From: H17-190 sp034435615
Lineage (GTDB): Bacteria > Chloroflexota > Dehalococcoidia > SM23-28-2 > HRBIN24
Assembly (NCBI GenBank): GCA_034435615.1
Contig: DAOTWZ010000036.1
Span: 1 to 14,996, forward strand
Direction: 5' to 3'
DNA length: 14,996 nt
The translations under genes and the position numbers were made by a program. Positions 5,410 through 12,410 of this stretch are shown here, piece by piece; position 1 is the stretch's first letter; every line of letters begins with the position of its first letter. The notes under the pieces were generated by a model. That model searched no databases. It was not told the origin of the DNA and saw only the letters and a program-made list of their open reading frames with translations.

Positions 5410-7587
5410 TCACACGGGACGGGCCAGCAGGTCCTGACGGTGGCCCCACTTGTGCAGGAAGCGGTAGAAGTTGCGCTTGCTGAGCCGCTCCCTGTCCTCG
5501 GGAGCAGTGCGCTCCCACTCGCTGTGGGCGTGGCGGCGGACGGGGAGGGAGGGGTCGCACAGGAGGCGGAGGCCCCGCGCCCGCACGGCGATGCTCAGGT
5601 CGAGGTCCAGGTGGCGGTAGAAGCGGAACTTCTCGTCCAGGGGGGCCACCTCCCGCAGCACCTCGCGCCGCAGGGCCATGATGTAGCCCTCCACGGCGTC
5701 CACCTCGCCCGGGCTGTCGGTCTCGTGGAACTCCCTCAGGTCGCTGGTGCGGAGCCCCCAGCGCCCGACGATGCCCACGGAGGGGTCGGCCAGGAGGCCC
5801 TGCAGGTGGGAGAAGACGTCTCCGGTCAGCTCCACGCTGACGTCCAGAAGGACGAAGATGGCCCCCCGACCCTGCCTCAGGGCCACGTTCCGGGCGGCGG
5901 CCGTCCCCAGGAAGTGGTCGGCGTGGAAGAGGCGGAGCCGGGGCTCGCGCTCCGCCAGGTCGTCCAGCCAGGGGCCGGTGTCATCGGTGGAGCCGTTATC
6001 GACGACGATGACCTCGCCACGGTCGCCCAGCCAGCGCAGGACGCTGTCGAGGCAACGCTCCACCTCCGGCCGGTCGTCCCGGGCCAGGAGGCTGACGGTG
6101 AACGGGCAGGCCGGGGCCTCGTGCAGGAGGGAGGGGACGTCGGCGCTGCTGGCGATGGTGCCCGCCGGGGCGAGCCAGGCCGGCCGGGGCAGGACGCTGC
6201 TCCCCTGGCGACCGTCCCGCACCTCGTACCCCAGGGAGTGGAGGCGAGAACGCAGAGCGTCCGCCTCAGCGTAGCGGCCATCCCGGCGCAGGCGGGCCCT
6301 CTCCTCCGCCAGGGAGCGCACATCGTCCGGGACGATGGGTGGCTCCGGGGGCCGGGCCAGGTCGAGCCCCAGGACGGAATCGAACTCCAGGAGGAGCTGA
6401 CGCTTGAGGTAGGGGGGCAGGGAGGAACGGGCCACCGACCAGGCCACGGCCAGGGCGCGGGGCACGCTGAGGTCGGCGCAGAGGGCTGCCCAGAAGCGGC
6501 GGCGCGCCTCGTCCGCCTCCCGCCGCTGCGACGGCGAGGGCCGTCCCCTCGCTCCGCTGTCCTGGGCGTGGAGGCGTAACCGCAGCAGGCCCCGCTGGGC
6601 CGCCCGCAGCGCCGCCCAGGTGAAGTTCATGCGCCTGCGGTAGTGGACGGTGGCGCAGAGGTAGCGGAAGGCCAGGGGCTCGAAGCCGCGTTTCTCCAGG
6701 TCTTCCAGGGTGTAGACGTTGCCGGTGGACTTGGCCATCTTGACGCCGTCCACCAGCAGGTGCTGGCCGTGCACCCAGTAGCGGACGAAAGGTGCGCCGT
6801 AGGCTGCCTCGCTCTGAGCGATCTCGTCCTCGTGGTGGGGGAAGACGTTGTCCACGCCACCGGTGTGGATGTCCAGGGGCCGGCCCAGGTACTTCATCGC
6901 CATGGCCGAGCACTCTATGTGCCAGCCCGGGAAGCCCTCGCCCCAGGGGCTGGACCAGCGGAGGAGGCGACCCGGCTCGGCCGCCTTCCACAGAGTGAAG
7001 TCCCGCGGGTCCCGCTTCAGCGGGTCGGCCTCCACGCGGACTCCCTCCTCCAGACCCTCGGCGAGCTGGCCCGAGAGCTTGCCGTAGTCCGGGAAGCGGG
7101 CCACCTCGAAGTAGACGTTGCCCTCTCTCTCGTAGGCGTAGCCCCTGTCCACCAGCAGCCGGACCAGCTCGATCATCTCCGGGACGTGGTCGCTGGCGCG
7201 GGGGAAGTGGTGAGCGGGAAGGATGTTGAGGCGGGCCTCGTCCCTCAGGAAGGCATCGGTGTAGAACTGGGCTATCTCCTGGGGCGTCTTCCCCTCGGCC
7301 AGGGCAGCGGCGATGACCTTGTCCTCGCCCCGCTCCAGCTGTTCCTGCCGCATGTGGCCGACATCGGTGATGTTCTTGACGTGGACCACACGGTAGCCCA
7401 GCCCCTCCAGAGTACGGCGGAGCCAGTCCACCATCAGGTAGGTGCGGAGGTTCCCTATATGGGCGTAGCGGTAGACGGTGGGGCCGCACGAGTAGAGGCG
7501 CACGATCCCCGGCTCTCGAGGCTGGAACTCCTCGATGCGGCGGCTGAGAGTGTTGTAGAGTCGGAGCTTTATCGCCAGCCTGCCCAC
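5410..7587 (-). CDS. cysS: Cysteinyl-tRNA synthetase fused to a family 2 glycosyltransferase
   Basis: One uninterrupted frame of 725 residues. Residues 1 to about 475 are a complete class I cysteinyl-tRNA synthetase: YSCGPTVYRYAHIGN carrying zinc ligand C34 and the HIGH-like motif (43-46), GWHIECSAM with zinc ligand C226, FPHHEDEIAQSE with ligands H251 and E255, KMAKS (283-287), and a C-terminal tRNA-binding part ending in AEADALRSRLHSLGYEVRDG. From about residue 494 a GT2 domain follows: FTVSLLARDDRPEVERCLDSV, VIVVDNGSTDD (D531), AARNVALRQG, and FVLLDVSVE, where a DxS replaces the usual DxD (D582). The synthetase charges tRNA-Cys; the glycosyltransferase acceptor is unknown. The GTG at 7587 is preferred because AGGGG sits 5 nt upstream and the protein then begins close to the usual CysRS start; an ATG at 7638 would add 17 atypical residues. 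It differs from the mycothiol ligase MshC in having the full anticodon-binding region. Confidence 0.95.
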   Translation of the reverse strand: MGRLAIKLRLYNTLSRRIEEFQPREPGIVRLYSCGPTVYRYAHIGNLRTYLMVDWLRRTLEGLGYRVVHVKNITDVGHMRQEQLERGEDKVIAAALAEGKTPQEIAQFYTDAFLRDEARLNILPAHHFPRASDHVPEMIELVRLLVDRGYAYEREGNVYFEVARFPDYGKLSGQLAEGLEEGVRVEADPLKRDPRDFTLWKAAEPGRLLRWSSPWGEGFPGWHIECSAMAMKYLGRPLDIHTGGVDNVFPHHEDEIAQSEAAYGAPFVRYWVHGQHLLVDGVKMAKSTGNVYTLEDLEKRGFEPLAFRYLCATVHYRRRMNFTWAALRAAQRGLLRLRLHAQDSGARGRPSPSQRREADEARRRFWAALCADLSVPRALAVAWSVARSSLPPYLKRQLLLEFDSVLGLDLARPPEPPIVPDDVRSLAEERARLRRDGRYAEADALRSRLHSLGYEVRDGRQGSSVLPRPAWLAPAGTIASSADVPSLLHEAPACPFTVSLLARDDRPEVERCLDSVLRWLGDRGEVIVVDNGSTDDTGPWLDDLAEREPRLRLFHADHFLGTAAARNVALRQGRGAIFVLLDVSVELTGDVFSHLQGLLADPSVGIVGRWGLRTSDLREFHETDSPGEVDAVEGYIMALRREVLREVAPLDEKFRFYRHLDLDLSIAVRARGLRLLCDPSLPVRRHAHSEWERTAPEDRERLSKRNFYRFLHKWGHRQDLLARPV

Positions 7588-7641
7588 GCTATCCCCTGCT
7601 CGTCGCCGGGGCCAGCACGGCCCCGACCCCGAGGCCATGTC

Positions 7642-7658
7642 GCCGGCCTACGGCCGGC
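7642..7658 (-). other. Short perfect hairpin before cysS
   Basis: GCCGGCC and GGCCGGC flank a 3-nt loop, 14 nt after the stop of the redoxin gene. No T-run follows on the minus strand. It may be a weak terminator or transcript-stabilising hairpin between the redoxin gene and cysS. In such GC-rich DNA it could also be chance. Confidence 0.3.
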
Positions 7659-7671
7659 CTCAGGTTATCTC

Positions 7672-7884
7672 TCAGCCGTGCTCCCCTTCCCAGCCGATCT
7701 CGACATCACCGTTCTCCCAGATTATCACGGGCACGGTGACGGAGTACTTGAGCGCCTCCTCCCACCACTGGGGCTCTATGTCCACCCGCCGTTCTTCCAC
7801 CTCCAGGCCCCGCTCCTTCAGGGCGGTCAGCGCCTTCTGGCTGGTGGGGCAGTTGGCCAGAGTGTAGATGATGACCTTGCTCAC
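7672..7884 (-). CDS. Glutaredoxin-like small protein with a CPTS active site
   Basis: These 70 residues have a thioredoxin-fold glutaredoxin pattern: a first strand SKVIIYTL, the active site NCPTSQKAL (C12, with Ser15 where dithiol enzymes have the second Cys), and the cis-proline loop TVPVIIWENGD (P52). A single active cysteine in a CxxS site suggests monothiol chemistry, such as glutathione-like or persulfide exchange, rather than classical disulfide reduction. The protein is shorter than typical glutaredoxins and ends soon after the cis-Pro strand, as in very small redoxins encoded in thermophiles and anaerobes. The start is GTG with GGAGG 9 nt upstream. It lies between the MATE gene and cysS on the same strand and could be co-transcribed with either. 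Partner and role are unknown. Confidence 0.82.
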   Translation of the reverse strand: MSKVIIYTLANCPTSQKALTALKERGLEVEERRVDIEPQWWEEALKYSVTVPVIIWENGDVEIGWEGEHG

Positions 7885-7922
7885 GGCCCGCTACCTCCAG
7901 CCGTTATGTTATCGCAAACGGC

Positions 7923-7942
7923 GCCGGCCTGTCACAGCCGGC
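7923..7942 (-). terminator. Possible hairpin terminator after the MATE gene
   Basis: GCCGGC copies at 7923-7928 and 7937-7942 pair around an 8-nt centre (one further G-T pair), 28 nt after the MATE stop codon. Minus-strand sequence then reads GCCGTTTGCG, so the T-run is short. This is a weak candidate. Confidence 0.35.
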
Positions 7943-7970
7943 GTGTAGCAGTCCTCCTGCGCCACTAAGC

Positions 7971-9353
7971 TCAGACCCGGATGTGGCGCCAGCGGCCCTG
8001 CCGAAAGCGCAACCAGATAAGCAGGGCGCGAATATCGATGTCCAGGACGGCGGCCGTCCACGCCCCGGGCACGCCCAGGCCGGCCGTTATGGCCAGCAGG
8101 TAGGCGGGCAGCAGCCTTATCACCCAGGTGCAGAAGGCTATGATCAACAGGACAGCACGCGTATCCCCAGCGCCCCGCAGCGCCCCGCCCAACGCCAGGC
8201 TCACCCCCATCCCGGGCATGGCGAAGGCGAAGATGATCATCAGACGCCGCCCGGTCTCCACCACGCGGTCCGCCTCCTCGCCGGCCACGAAGAGGCCTGT
8301 GATCTCCCCACCGAAGACCAGGAGGACGACGGCCACCAGACCCATCAGTGCCAGGGCGTAGCGTGTCGCCAGGTAGGCGGCCCGCTGGGCCAGGTCCGGG
8401 CGCTGCGCCCCTAGCCCCTGGCCCACCAGAGCCGAGGCGGCCACGCTCAGGCCGAAGCCGGCGTTGTAGGTGAGACTTTGAATGGCCAGGGTGATGCCGT
8501 GAGCGGCCACCGCTGTCGTCCCCAGGCTGGCGATGGTGCGGGTGTAAAGCATGAAGGCGATGTTGAACTGGGCCTGCTCCAGCCCTGTGGGGACGCCGAT
8601 GCGCAGGATGCGCGACAGCTCGCGCCGGTCCCCTGCCAGGGCCATCCAGGGACTCCAACGCAGCGCCAGCCTCCCAGACGAGAGTAGCAATAGGGCGGCG
8701 AGCGCGCCCGCTATTACAGCCACGGTGAAGCCCGCCCCGGCTCCCGCCACTCCCAGGCGAGGGAACGGCCCCACGCCGTTCACCAGCAGCGTGGAGAGGA
8801 CGATGTGCACCGCGTTGACGGCGACCCCGATGGCCATCGGGGTGCGGGTATCGCCCGCTCCCTGCAGGGAGGCGTAAATAGCGAAGAGGAGCGACCAGAA
8901 GGGCATGGCCAGCGCCGCCGACCGCAGATAGTGGGCGCCCAGGCGACCGGCTTCCGGCTCCGCCCCGATCATGGTCAGTGCCCAGCCCCCTAGAGCCCAG
9001 AACCCGAGGCCGATGGCCCCTCCCCAGGCCAGAGCGAGGAGCAGGGCGCTGCGCAGCACGGTGGCAGCCCGCTCGGGCTGCCCGGCGCCGAAGCTGCGGG
9101 CCACCAGCGCTATCGTCCCCACACCGACGGCCGTCATGCCGGCCATGGCCAGCCAGAAGAGCTGGCTGGCCAGGCGCACCCCGGCCAGGGCGTCCTCGCC
9201 CAGCCGGCCCACAAGAACGGCGTCCACCAGTTGCTCTACGGAGAAGCTCACCTGCTGAACCACCACCGGCCAGGCCAGACGGAAGACGGACCACCCCAGG
9301 GCGGCCTCGTCCAGGGCGGGGGCAACGCCGGGCGCAGTACGTTCGGTGGTCAT
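7971..9353 (-). CDS. MATE-family multidrug/toxin efflux transporter
   Basis: A 460-residue integral membrane protein with the two-fold repeat of MATE (NorM-like) exporters. Repeat 1 starts near LAWPVVVQQVSFSVEQLVDAVLVGRLG and repeat 2 near ILRIGVPTGLEQAQFNIAF. Each contains a GAGDTR-type loop (about residues 165-170 and 395-400), a signature of the family. About 12 hydrophobic segments are expected, and the length is normal. MATE proteins export cationic organic compounds using a Na+ or H+ gradient across the cytoplasmic membrane; the ion and substrates cannot be read here. The ATG at 9353 is the only reasonable start. It lacks a normal Shine-Dalgarno sequence and follows a strong leader hairpin by 3 nt, which suggests translational control. 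It is the first gene of the minus-strand block. Confidence 0.93.
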   Translation of the reverse strand: MTTERTAPGVAPALDEAALGWSVFRLAWPVVVQQVSFSVEQLVDAVLVGRLGEDALAGVRLASQLFWLAMAGMTAVGVGTIALVARSFGAGQPERAATVLRSALLLALAWGGAIGLGFWALGGWALTMIGAEPEAGRLGAHYLRSAALAMPFWSLLFAIYASLQGAGDTRTPMAIGVAVNAVHIVLSTLLVNGVGPFPRLGVAGAGAGFTVAVIAGALAALLLLSSGRLALRWSPWMALAGDRRELSRILRIGVPTGLEQAQFNIAFMLYTRTIASLGTTAVAAHGITLAIQSLTYNAGFGLSVAASALVGQGLGAQRPDLAQRAAYLATRYALALMGLVAVVLLVFGGEITGLFVAGEEADRVVETGRRLMIIFAFAMPGMGVSLALGGALRGAGDTRAVLLIIAFCTWVIRLLPAYLLAITAGLGVPGAWTAAVLDIDIRALLIWLRFRQGRWRHIRV

Positions 9354-9840
9354 CTCAAGCGTGAAGGGACGCCCTGTGGGCGCACGCTTATGTTAGGATA
9401 GCGCACCATGGCAACCGATGGCTCGCGGAGCCACGACGATAGATTACCCGTCGGTTACGAGGCTGGCATACCAGACTGAGAGGAGGCCTCCAGCTTACTG
9501 ACCACTACAGCATCGCTCTCACCCACGTCTACCTGCGTCACCTGGAAGGCATCCGCTATGGGCCCTTGCGGGGTAGGGGGCTGGCGCTGGCGGCTGCTCA
9601 CCCACCGGCCCATGACTATGGCCGAGCATGTCCTTCGCATAACTATCCCGGCTTCAGGCCCGATAGGGGCTGCCAGTTCGACCATCGCTGGGCCGTTCTC
9701 GCATGCCCCGGCGGCCTTTCCGCCGCAACTGCCGTACCCGCGGCCCGAGCCAGGGGCCCGGCGCTGAAGGGCTACGGTGACCTCGTCTGGGGGGCTCCCG
9801 GTGAAGTAGCATATGGTGAGGATAGCGTCGGAAGACAGCG
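9354..9840. other. 487-bp gap without a supported gene
   Basis: This stretch lies between the divergent MATE and methyltransferase genes. Apart from the MATE leader hairpin at its left end, I see no promoter pair, RNA gene or repeat that I can defend. A minus-strand frame is open from about 9810 to its stop at 9455, with protein-like composition towards its end, but it has no Shine-Dalgarno start and about one third of the codons I checked at its 3' end finish in A or T, unlike the neighbouring genes. A plus-strand frame in the same region is equally unconvincing. It may hold the regulatory region of both flanking units or a decayed gene. Confidence 0.5.
9357..9389 (-). promoter_or_regulatory. 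Leader hairpin ending 3 nt before the MATE start codon
   Basis: AAGCGTG (9357-9363) pairs with CACGCTT (9383-9389), and CGCCC (9370-9374) pairs with GGGCG (9378-9382) around a 3-nt loop. This makes a 7+5 bp stem with a 6-nt one-sided bulge. It occupies the position where a ribosome binding site should be; only GAG lies between it and the ATG. No convincing promoter was found upstream. Confidence 0.5.
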
Positions 9841-10467
9841 ATGTCCCGTGGCCACCGGTGGTTCGCTGCCTGGTACGACAGGCTCTCGGCCGCCGCCGAG
9901 GCCAGCTATATGCGCCCCGTCCGCGCCGAGGTGGCCGGGGGCGCCAGGGGACGCGTCCTGGAGATAGGCTGCGGCACAGGGGCCAACTTCCCCTACTACG
10001 ACGAGGCGGCACAGGTGACGGCCACGGAGCCAGACCCCTACATGCTGGAGCGGGCCATACGGCGGACCCGAGCGCTGGGACATCGCCTGGCGCTGGTGCA
10101 AGCAGCGGCGGAGGCCCTCCCCTTCGCCGATGCCACCTTCGACGCGGTAGTGGCCACCCTGGTATTCTGCTCGGTGCGGGAACCGGGCCAGGCCCTGGCG
10201 GAGGTGCGGCGGGTGCTGCGGCCGGGAGGTCAGCTCCGCTTCTACGAGCACGTCCGTTACGATGGCCTGCTGGCCCGTCTGCAGGACGCGGTGACGCCGG
10301 TCTGGCGCTGGTTCGGCGCTGGCTGCCACCCCAACCGCGACACGCCCCGGCTGGTGAGAGAGGCGGGCTTTCGCCTCCGCCGGCTGGAGATGACCTATCC
10401 GTTGCCGCCCGTCCCGCCCATGCTCCTGGCCCGCCCCCACGCCCTGGGCATAGCGGAGGCGCCCTGA
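9841..10467 (+). CDS. Class I SAM-dependent methyltransferase (Methyltransf_11 / METTL7-like)
   Basis: This protein of 208 residues has all the usual Rossmann-type motifs: VLEIGCGTG (39-47) for SAM, an acidic residue ending strand 2 in ATEPDPYML (E63), ALPFADATFDAV (92-103) and the LRPGG turn (126-130). The start WFAAWYDRLS and the GTGANFPYY segment resemble the UbiE/METTL7-like group, which often methylates lipids, quinones or small thiols. The substrate cannot be assigned. The ATG at 9841 is the first start after an in-frame TAG; the upstream GGAAG is a weak ribosome site. The stop is only 3 nt before the patatin ATG, so the two are almost certainly translated together, which favours a lipid-related substrate. 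Confidence 0.9.
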   Translation: MSRGHRWFAAWYDRLSAAAEASYMRPVRAEVAGGARGRVLEIGCGTGANFPYYDEAAQVTATEPDPYMLERAIRRTRALGHRLALVQAAAEALPFADATFDAVVATLVFCSVREPGQALAEVRRVLRPGGQLRFYEHVRYDGLLARLQDAVTPVWRWFGAGCHPNRDTPRLVREAGFRLRRLEMTYPLPPVPPMLLARPHALGIAEAP

Positions 10468-10470
10468 GCC

Positions 10471-11298
10471 ATGGCCGGTGTGGTGCTGGTGCTGGGAGCC
10501 GGCGGCATCCGCGGCTGGGCGCACGTGGGGGCGCTGGAGGTCTTCCACCGCGCAGGCGTGCCCGTGAGGGGCCTGGTGGGGGCCAGCGCCGGCTCCCTCA
10601 TCGCTCCTCTCTACGCGGCCCGACGAGACCCGGACGAGATGCTCCGCGTCGCCCTCTCGGCGACGCCGCTCTCCCTGGCCCTCTGGTTCCTGGACGGTCT
10701 CCGCATCCGCCGGGAGGCCAGGGGCTTCGGCCGGCTGCTGTGGGAGGCCTATGGTCGCCTCGACTTCCAGGATCTGGCGGTGCCCTTCGCCGCTGCCGTG
10801 CTGGACGTGGCCACCGGGGAGCGCCTGTTGTTGCGAGAGGGGAACGTGGGACGGGCCGTGGAGGCCAGCATCCGGCCGCCCGTCCTGATGCCGCCCCTGA
10901 AGTTGCAGGGCCGCTATCTCACCGATGGCGGCCTCCAGGACACGCTACCTCTGTCCCTGGCCCGCGCCCTCTACCCGGACGCCCCTCTGGTGGGCGTCGC
11001 CGTGGGCGAGTTCCTCGTCCTGCCCTCGGGGCTTCGGCCGCGGGCGGCCCAGGTGGCCCTGCGGCTCAGGCGGCGCAACGCCACTCCCTCCTCCGTCCTG
11101 GGACAGGTGGCCTTCATGGCCCATCTCCTGGCCCAGGGGCGGCCGGTCCGGGACGGGCAGCACCTGCTGGTCCGCCCCAGGCTGAGAGGCATCATGTCCG
11201 CCCTGCCCTTCCGCATGCGGGAGGCCATCGAGGAGGGGCGACGAGTGGCCCGGCGCGTCCTGCCGGAGCTGAAGCGTCTGCTGGCCGAGATGGAGTAG
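10471..11298 (+). CDS. Patatin-like phospholipase/esterase (RssA-type)
   Basis: A 275-residue patatin-domain protein. The glycine-rich oxyanion motif is LGAGGIRG (8-15), the nucleophile elbow is GASAG with Ser39, and the catalytic aspartate is in TDGGLQD (D152). The Ser-Asp dyad and spacing are intact, so it should be an active lipid acyl hydrolase. There is no signal peptide or membrane segment, and its size is that of the bacterial RssA/YchK-like group. The Arg-rich C-terminal third may bind membranes, which is inference. The ATG lies 3 nt after the methyltransferase stop, with GGAGG 10 nt upstream inside that gene. Its 3' end faces the hot-dog gene with an 18-nt gap. Confidence 0.92.
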   Translation: MAGVVLVLGAGGIRGWAHVGALEVFHRAGVPVRGLVGASAGSLIAPLYAARRDPDEMLRVALSATPLSLALWFLDGLRIRREARGFGRLLWEAYGRLDFQDLAVPFAAAVLDVATGERLLLREGNVGRAVEASIRPPVLMPPLKLQGRYLTDGGLQDTLPLSLARALYPDAPLVGVAVGEFLVLPSGLRPRAAQVALRLRRRNATPSSVLGQVAFMAHLLAQGRPVRDGQHLLVRPRLRGIMSALPFRMREAIEEGRRVARRVLPELKRLLAEME

Positions 11299-11316
11299 CC
11301 GGACCGGGGCGCTTTT

Positions 11317-11769
11317 CTAGCCCGTGTCGTCTCCCCCCTGGCGAGAGGGAAGGGCGACCCACGCCCGCCCCGGCGTAGTGACGCCTTCCCGCTCGTTCTC
11401 GGCCCAGACCTCGCACTCCACTATATGCTGGCCGTCCTGCACGTACTTGGCTACCACGCGGCCTTTGCAGACCATCAGGTCGCCCGGGCGCTGCTGACGT
11501 CGCATCTCGAAATAGAGCTTCTTGAGGAAGCCCGCGTCTCCCATCCAGTCGGTGATGACCCGCACTAGGGCGGCCTGCATGAAGCCAGTGTTCATGAAGA
11601 TGTCCGGGTGCCCCGCCTGACGGGCGAAGTCGCGGTCGAAATGAAGGGGATACCAGTCCTGGGTGCCGCTGGCCTGGAGGTACATGCGCCGCTCGTTGAT
11701 CTGGAGGGAGAAGCCCGGCAGCTCTTCCCCCACCTCCACCTCCTCCCAGTAGGGCTGGCGTCGCTTCAT
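11317..11769 (-). CDS. MaoC-like (hot-dog) dehydratase, catalytic subunit (HadB-like)
   Basis: The 150 residues form a single hot-dog domain of the MaoC/(R)-hydratase family. The segment TQDWYPLHFDRDFAR carries the hydratase-2 dyad, Asp38 and His43, matching the DxxNPxH pattern and the spacing of mycobacterial HadB (D36/H41). It should hydrate a trans-enoyl thioester or dehydrate the (R)-3-hydroxyacyl thioester. The ATG overlaps the stop of the gene before it (ATGA), so the two subunits are translationally coupled and probably form a heterodimer. A GGAGG lies upstream in the preceding gene. Possible substrates include 3-hydroxyacyl-CoA or -ACP, or a C5 acid such as beta-methylmalyl-CoA; the sequence alone does not decide. 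Confidence 0.85.
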   Translation of the reverse strand: MKRRQPYWEEVEVGEELPGFSLQINERRMYLQASGTQDWYPLHFDRDFARQAGHPDIFMNTGFMQAALVRVITDWMGDAGFLKKLYFEMRRQQRPGDLMVCKGRVVAKYVQDGQHIVECEVWAENEREGVTTPGRAWVALPSRQGGDDTG

Positions 11770-12299
11770 GCCTCTTTCCCCTCCTGCGCGGCCGCCACCT
11801 CCTCCGGCGTGCGGTGGAAGAGGAGGGTATTGCGGACGACGCAGACCACCTTCCCGTTCTGATTGCGGATGATGGACTCGCTCACCACCCAGACGGCCTC
11901 CGGGTCAATGCTGATGGGCTTCTGGTATATATCGGCGATGCGGCGCTTGACGGAGAGGTGGTCGCCCACGCGGATGACGTCGAACCACTCCACCTCCTGG
12001 GCCATGTTGACGATGCGCTTCCCCGGCGTGGGCACCACCGGCAGCAGCGGCTCGAAGACGGGCGGCCAGGGGCCCAGGCTGGCGAAATACATGGCCAGCC
12101 AGCCGGAGGGGGGACAGATGACGGCCCCCCAGCGAGAGCGTCGGGCATACTCGGGGTCGAGGAAGAGGGGGTTCATGTCCTCCACCATGTGGCAATGGCG
12201 GCGGATGGGGTCGTGCTCCACCGGGTAGCGGCCGCGGCTCTCGGCGAACTCCAGTCCGATGAAGCGGCGGCGCACCTCCTCGATGTCGTACCTGGCCAT
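11766..12299 (-). CDS. MaoC N-terminal-type (FAS1-DH) hot-dog protein, probable non-catalytic partner subunit
   Basis: These 177 residues resemble the N-terminal hot-dog domain of MaoC dehydratases and mycobacterial HadA/HadC. In the segment VEDMNPLFLDPEYARR the position of the hydratase histidine is Phe46, so the catalytic His is missing, whereas the downstream partner keeps its dyad. This active/inactive pairing is how HadAB-type heterodimers are built: this subunit shapes the acyl-binding tunnel. A GGGAG sits 7 nt before the ATG, and a promoter with a perfect -10 box lies upstream. Summed length with its partner (327 residues) is close to that of single-chain double hot-dog hydratases such as mesaconyl-CoA hydratase, so the pair may be a split form of such an enzyme. 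Confidence 0.85.
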   Translation of the reverse strand: MARYDIEEVRRRFIGLEFAESRGRYPVEHDPIRRHCHMVEDMNPLFLDPEYARRSRWGAVICPPSGWLAMYFASLGPWPPVFEPLLPVVPTPGKRIVNMAQEVEWFDVIRVGDHLSVKRRIADIYQKPISIDPEAVWVVSESIIRNQNGKVVCVVRNTLLFHRTPEEVAAAQEGKEA

Positions 12300-12334
12300 G
12301 ACCTGTCTCCCGATACGATGGCTACGTCGCCACC

Positions 12335-12363
12335 ATTATAGGCCCGTGTGATCGCGCCGTCAG
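12335..12363 (-). promoter_or_regulatory. Promoter for the hot-dog dehydratase pair
   Basis: The minus strand has CTGACG (12363-12358), 17 nt, then a perfect TATAAT (12340-12335). The predicted start is near 12328, leaving a leader of about 28 nt. Confidence 0.7.
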
Positions 12364-12410
12364 GAGCGCCCCGGCCCTCCTTGTCCCGGCGGGTGATTCG
12401 TGTAACAATG

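Noticed and set aside
5410..7587. Possibility that the cysS-like part is a mycothiol ligase (MshC)
   Set aside because: The anticodon-binding C-terminal region and the standard CysRS motif YSCGPTVYRYAHIGN are present, unlike MshC.
4272..7968. Very long plus-strand open frames (403, 479 and 441 codons) opposite the thiolase, cysS fusion and redoxin genes
   Set aside because: They mirror the third-position G/C bias of well-identified minus-strand genes, have low-complexity Gly/Val/Ala-rich translations and match no family.
9455..10012. Minus-strand frame of 185 codons overlapping the methyltransferase start
   Set aside because: Its first half is a shadow of the methyltransferase gene, no start has a ribosome site, and codon use is unlike its neighbours. 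Kept only as a question about the gap.
9813..11378. Plus-strand open frame of 521 codons over the methyltransferase and patatin genes
   Set aside because: Pro/Gly/Arg/Ala-rich translation in another frame of two genes with full catalytic motifs; a shadow of GC-rich coding DNA.
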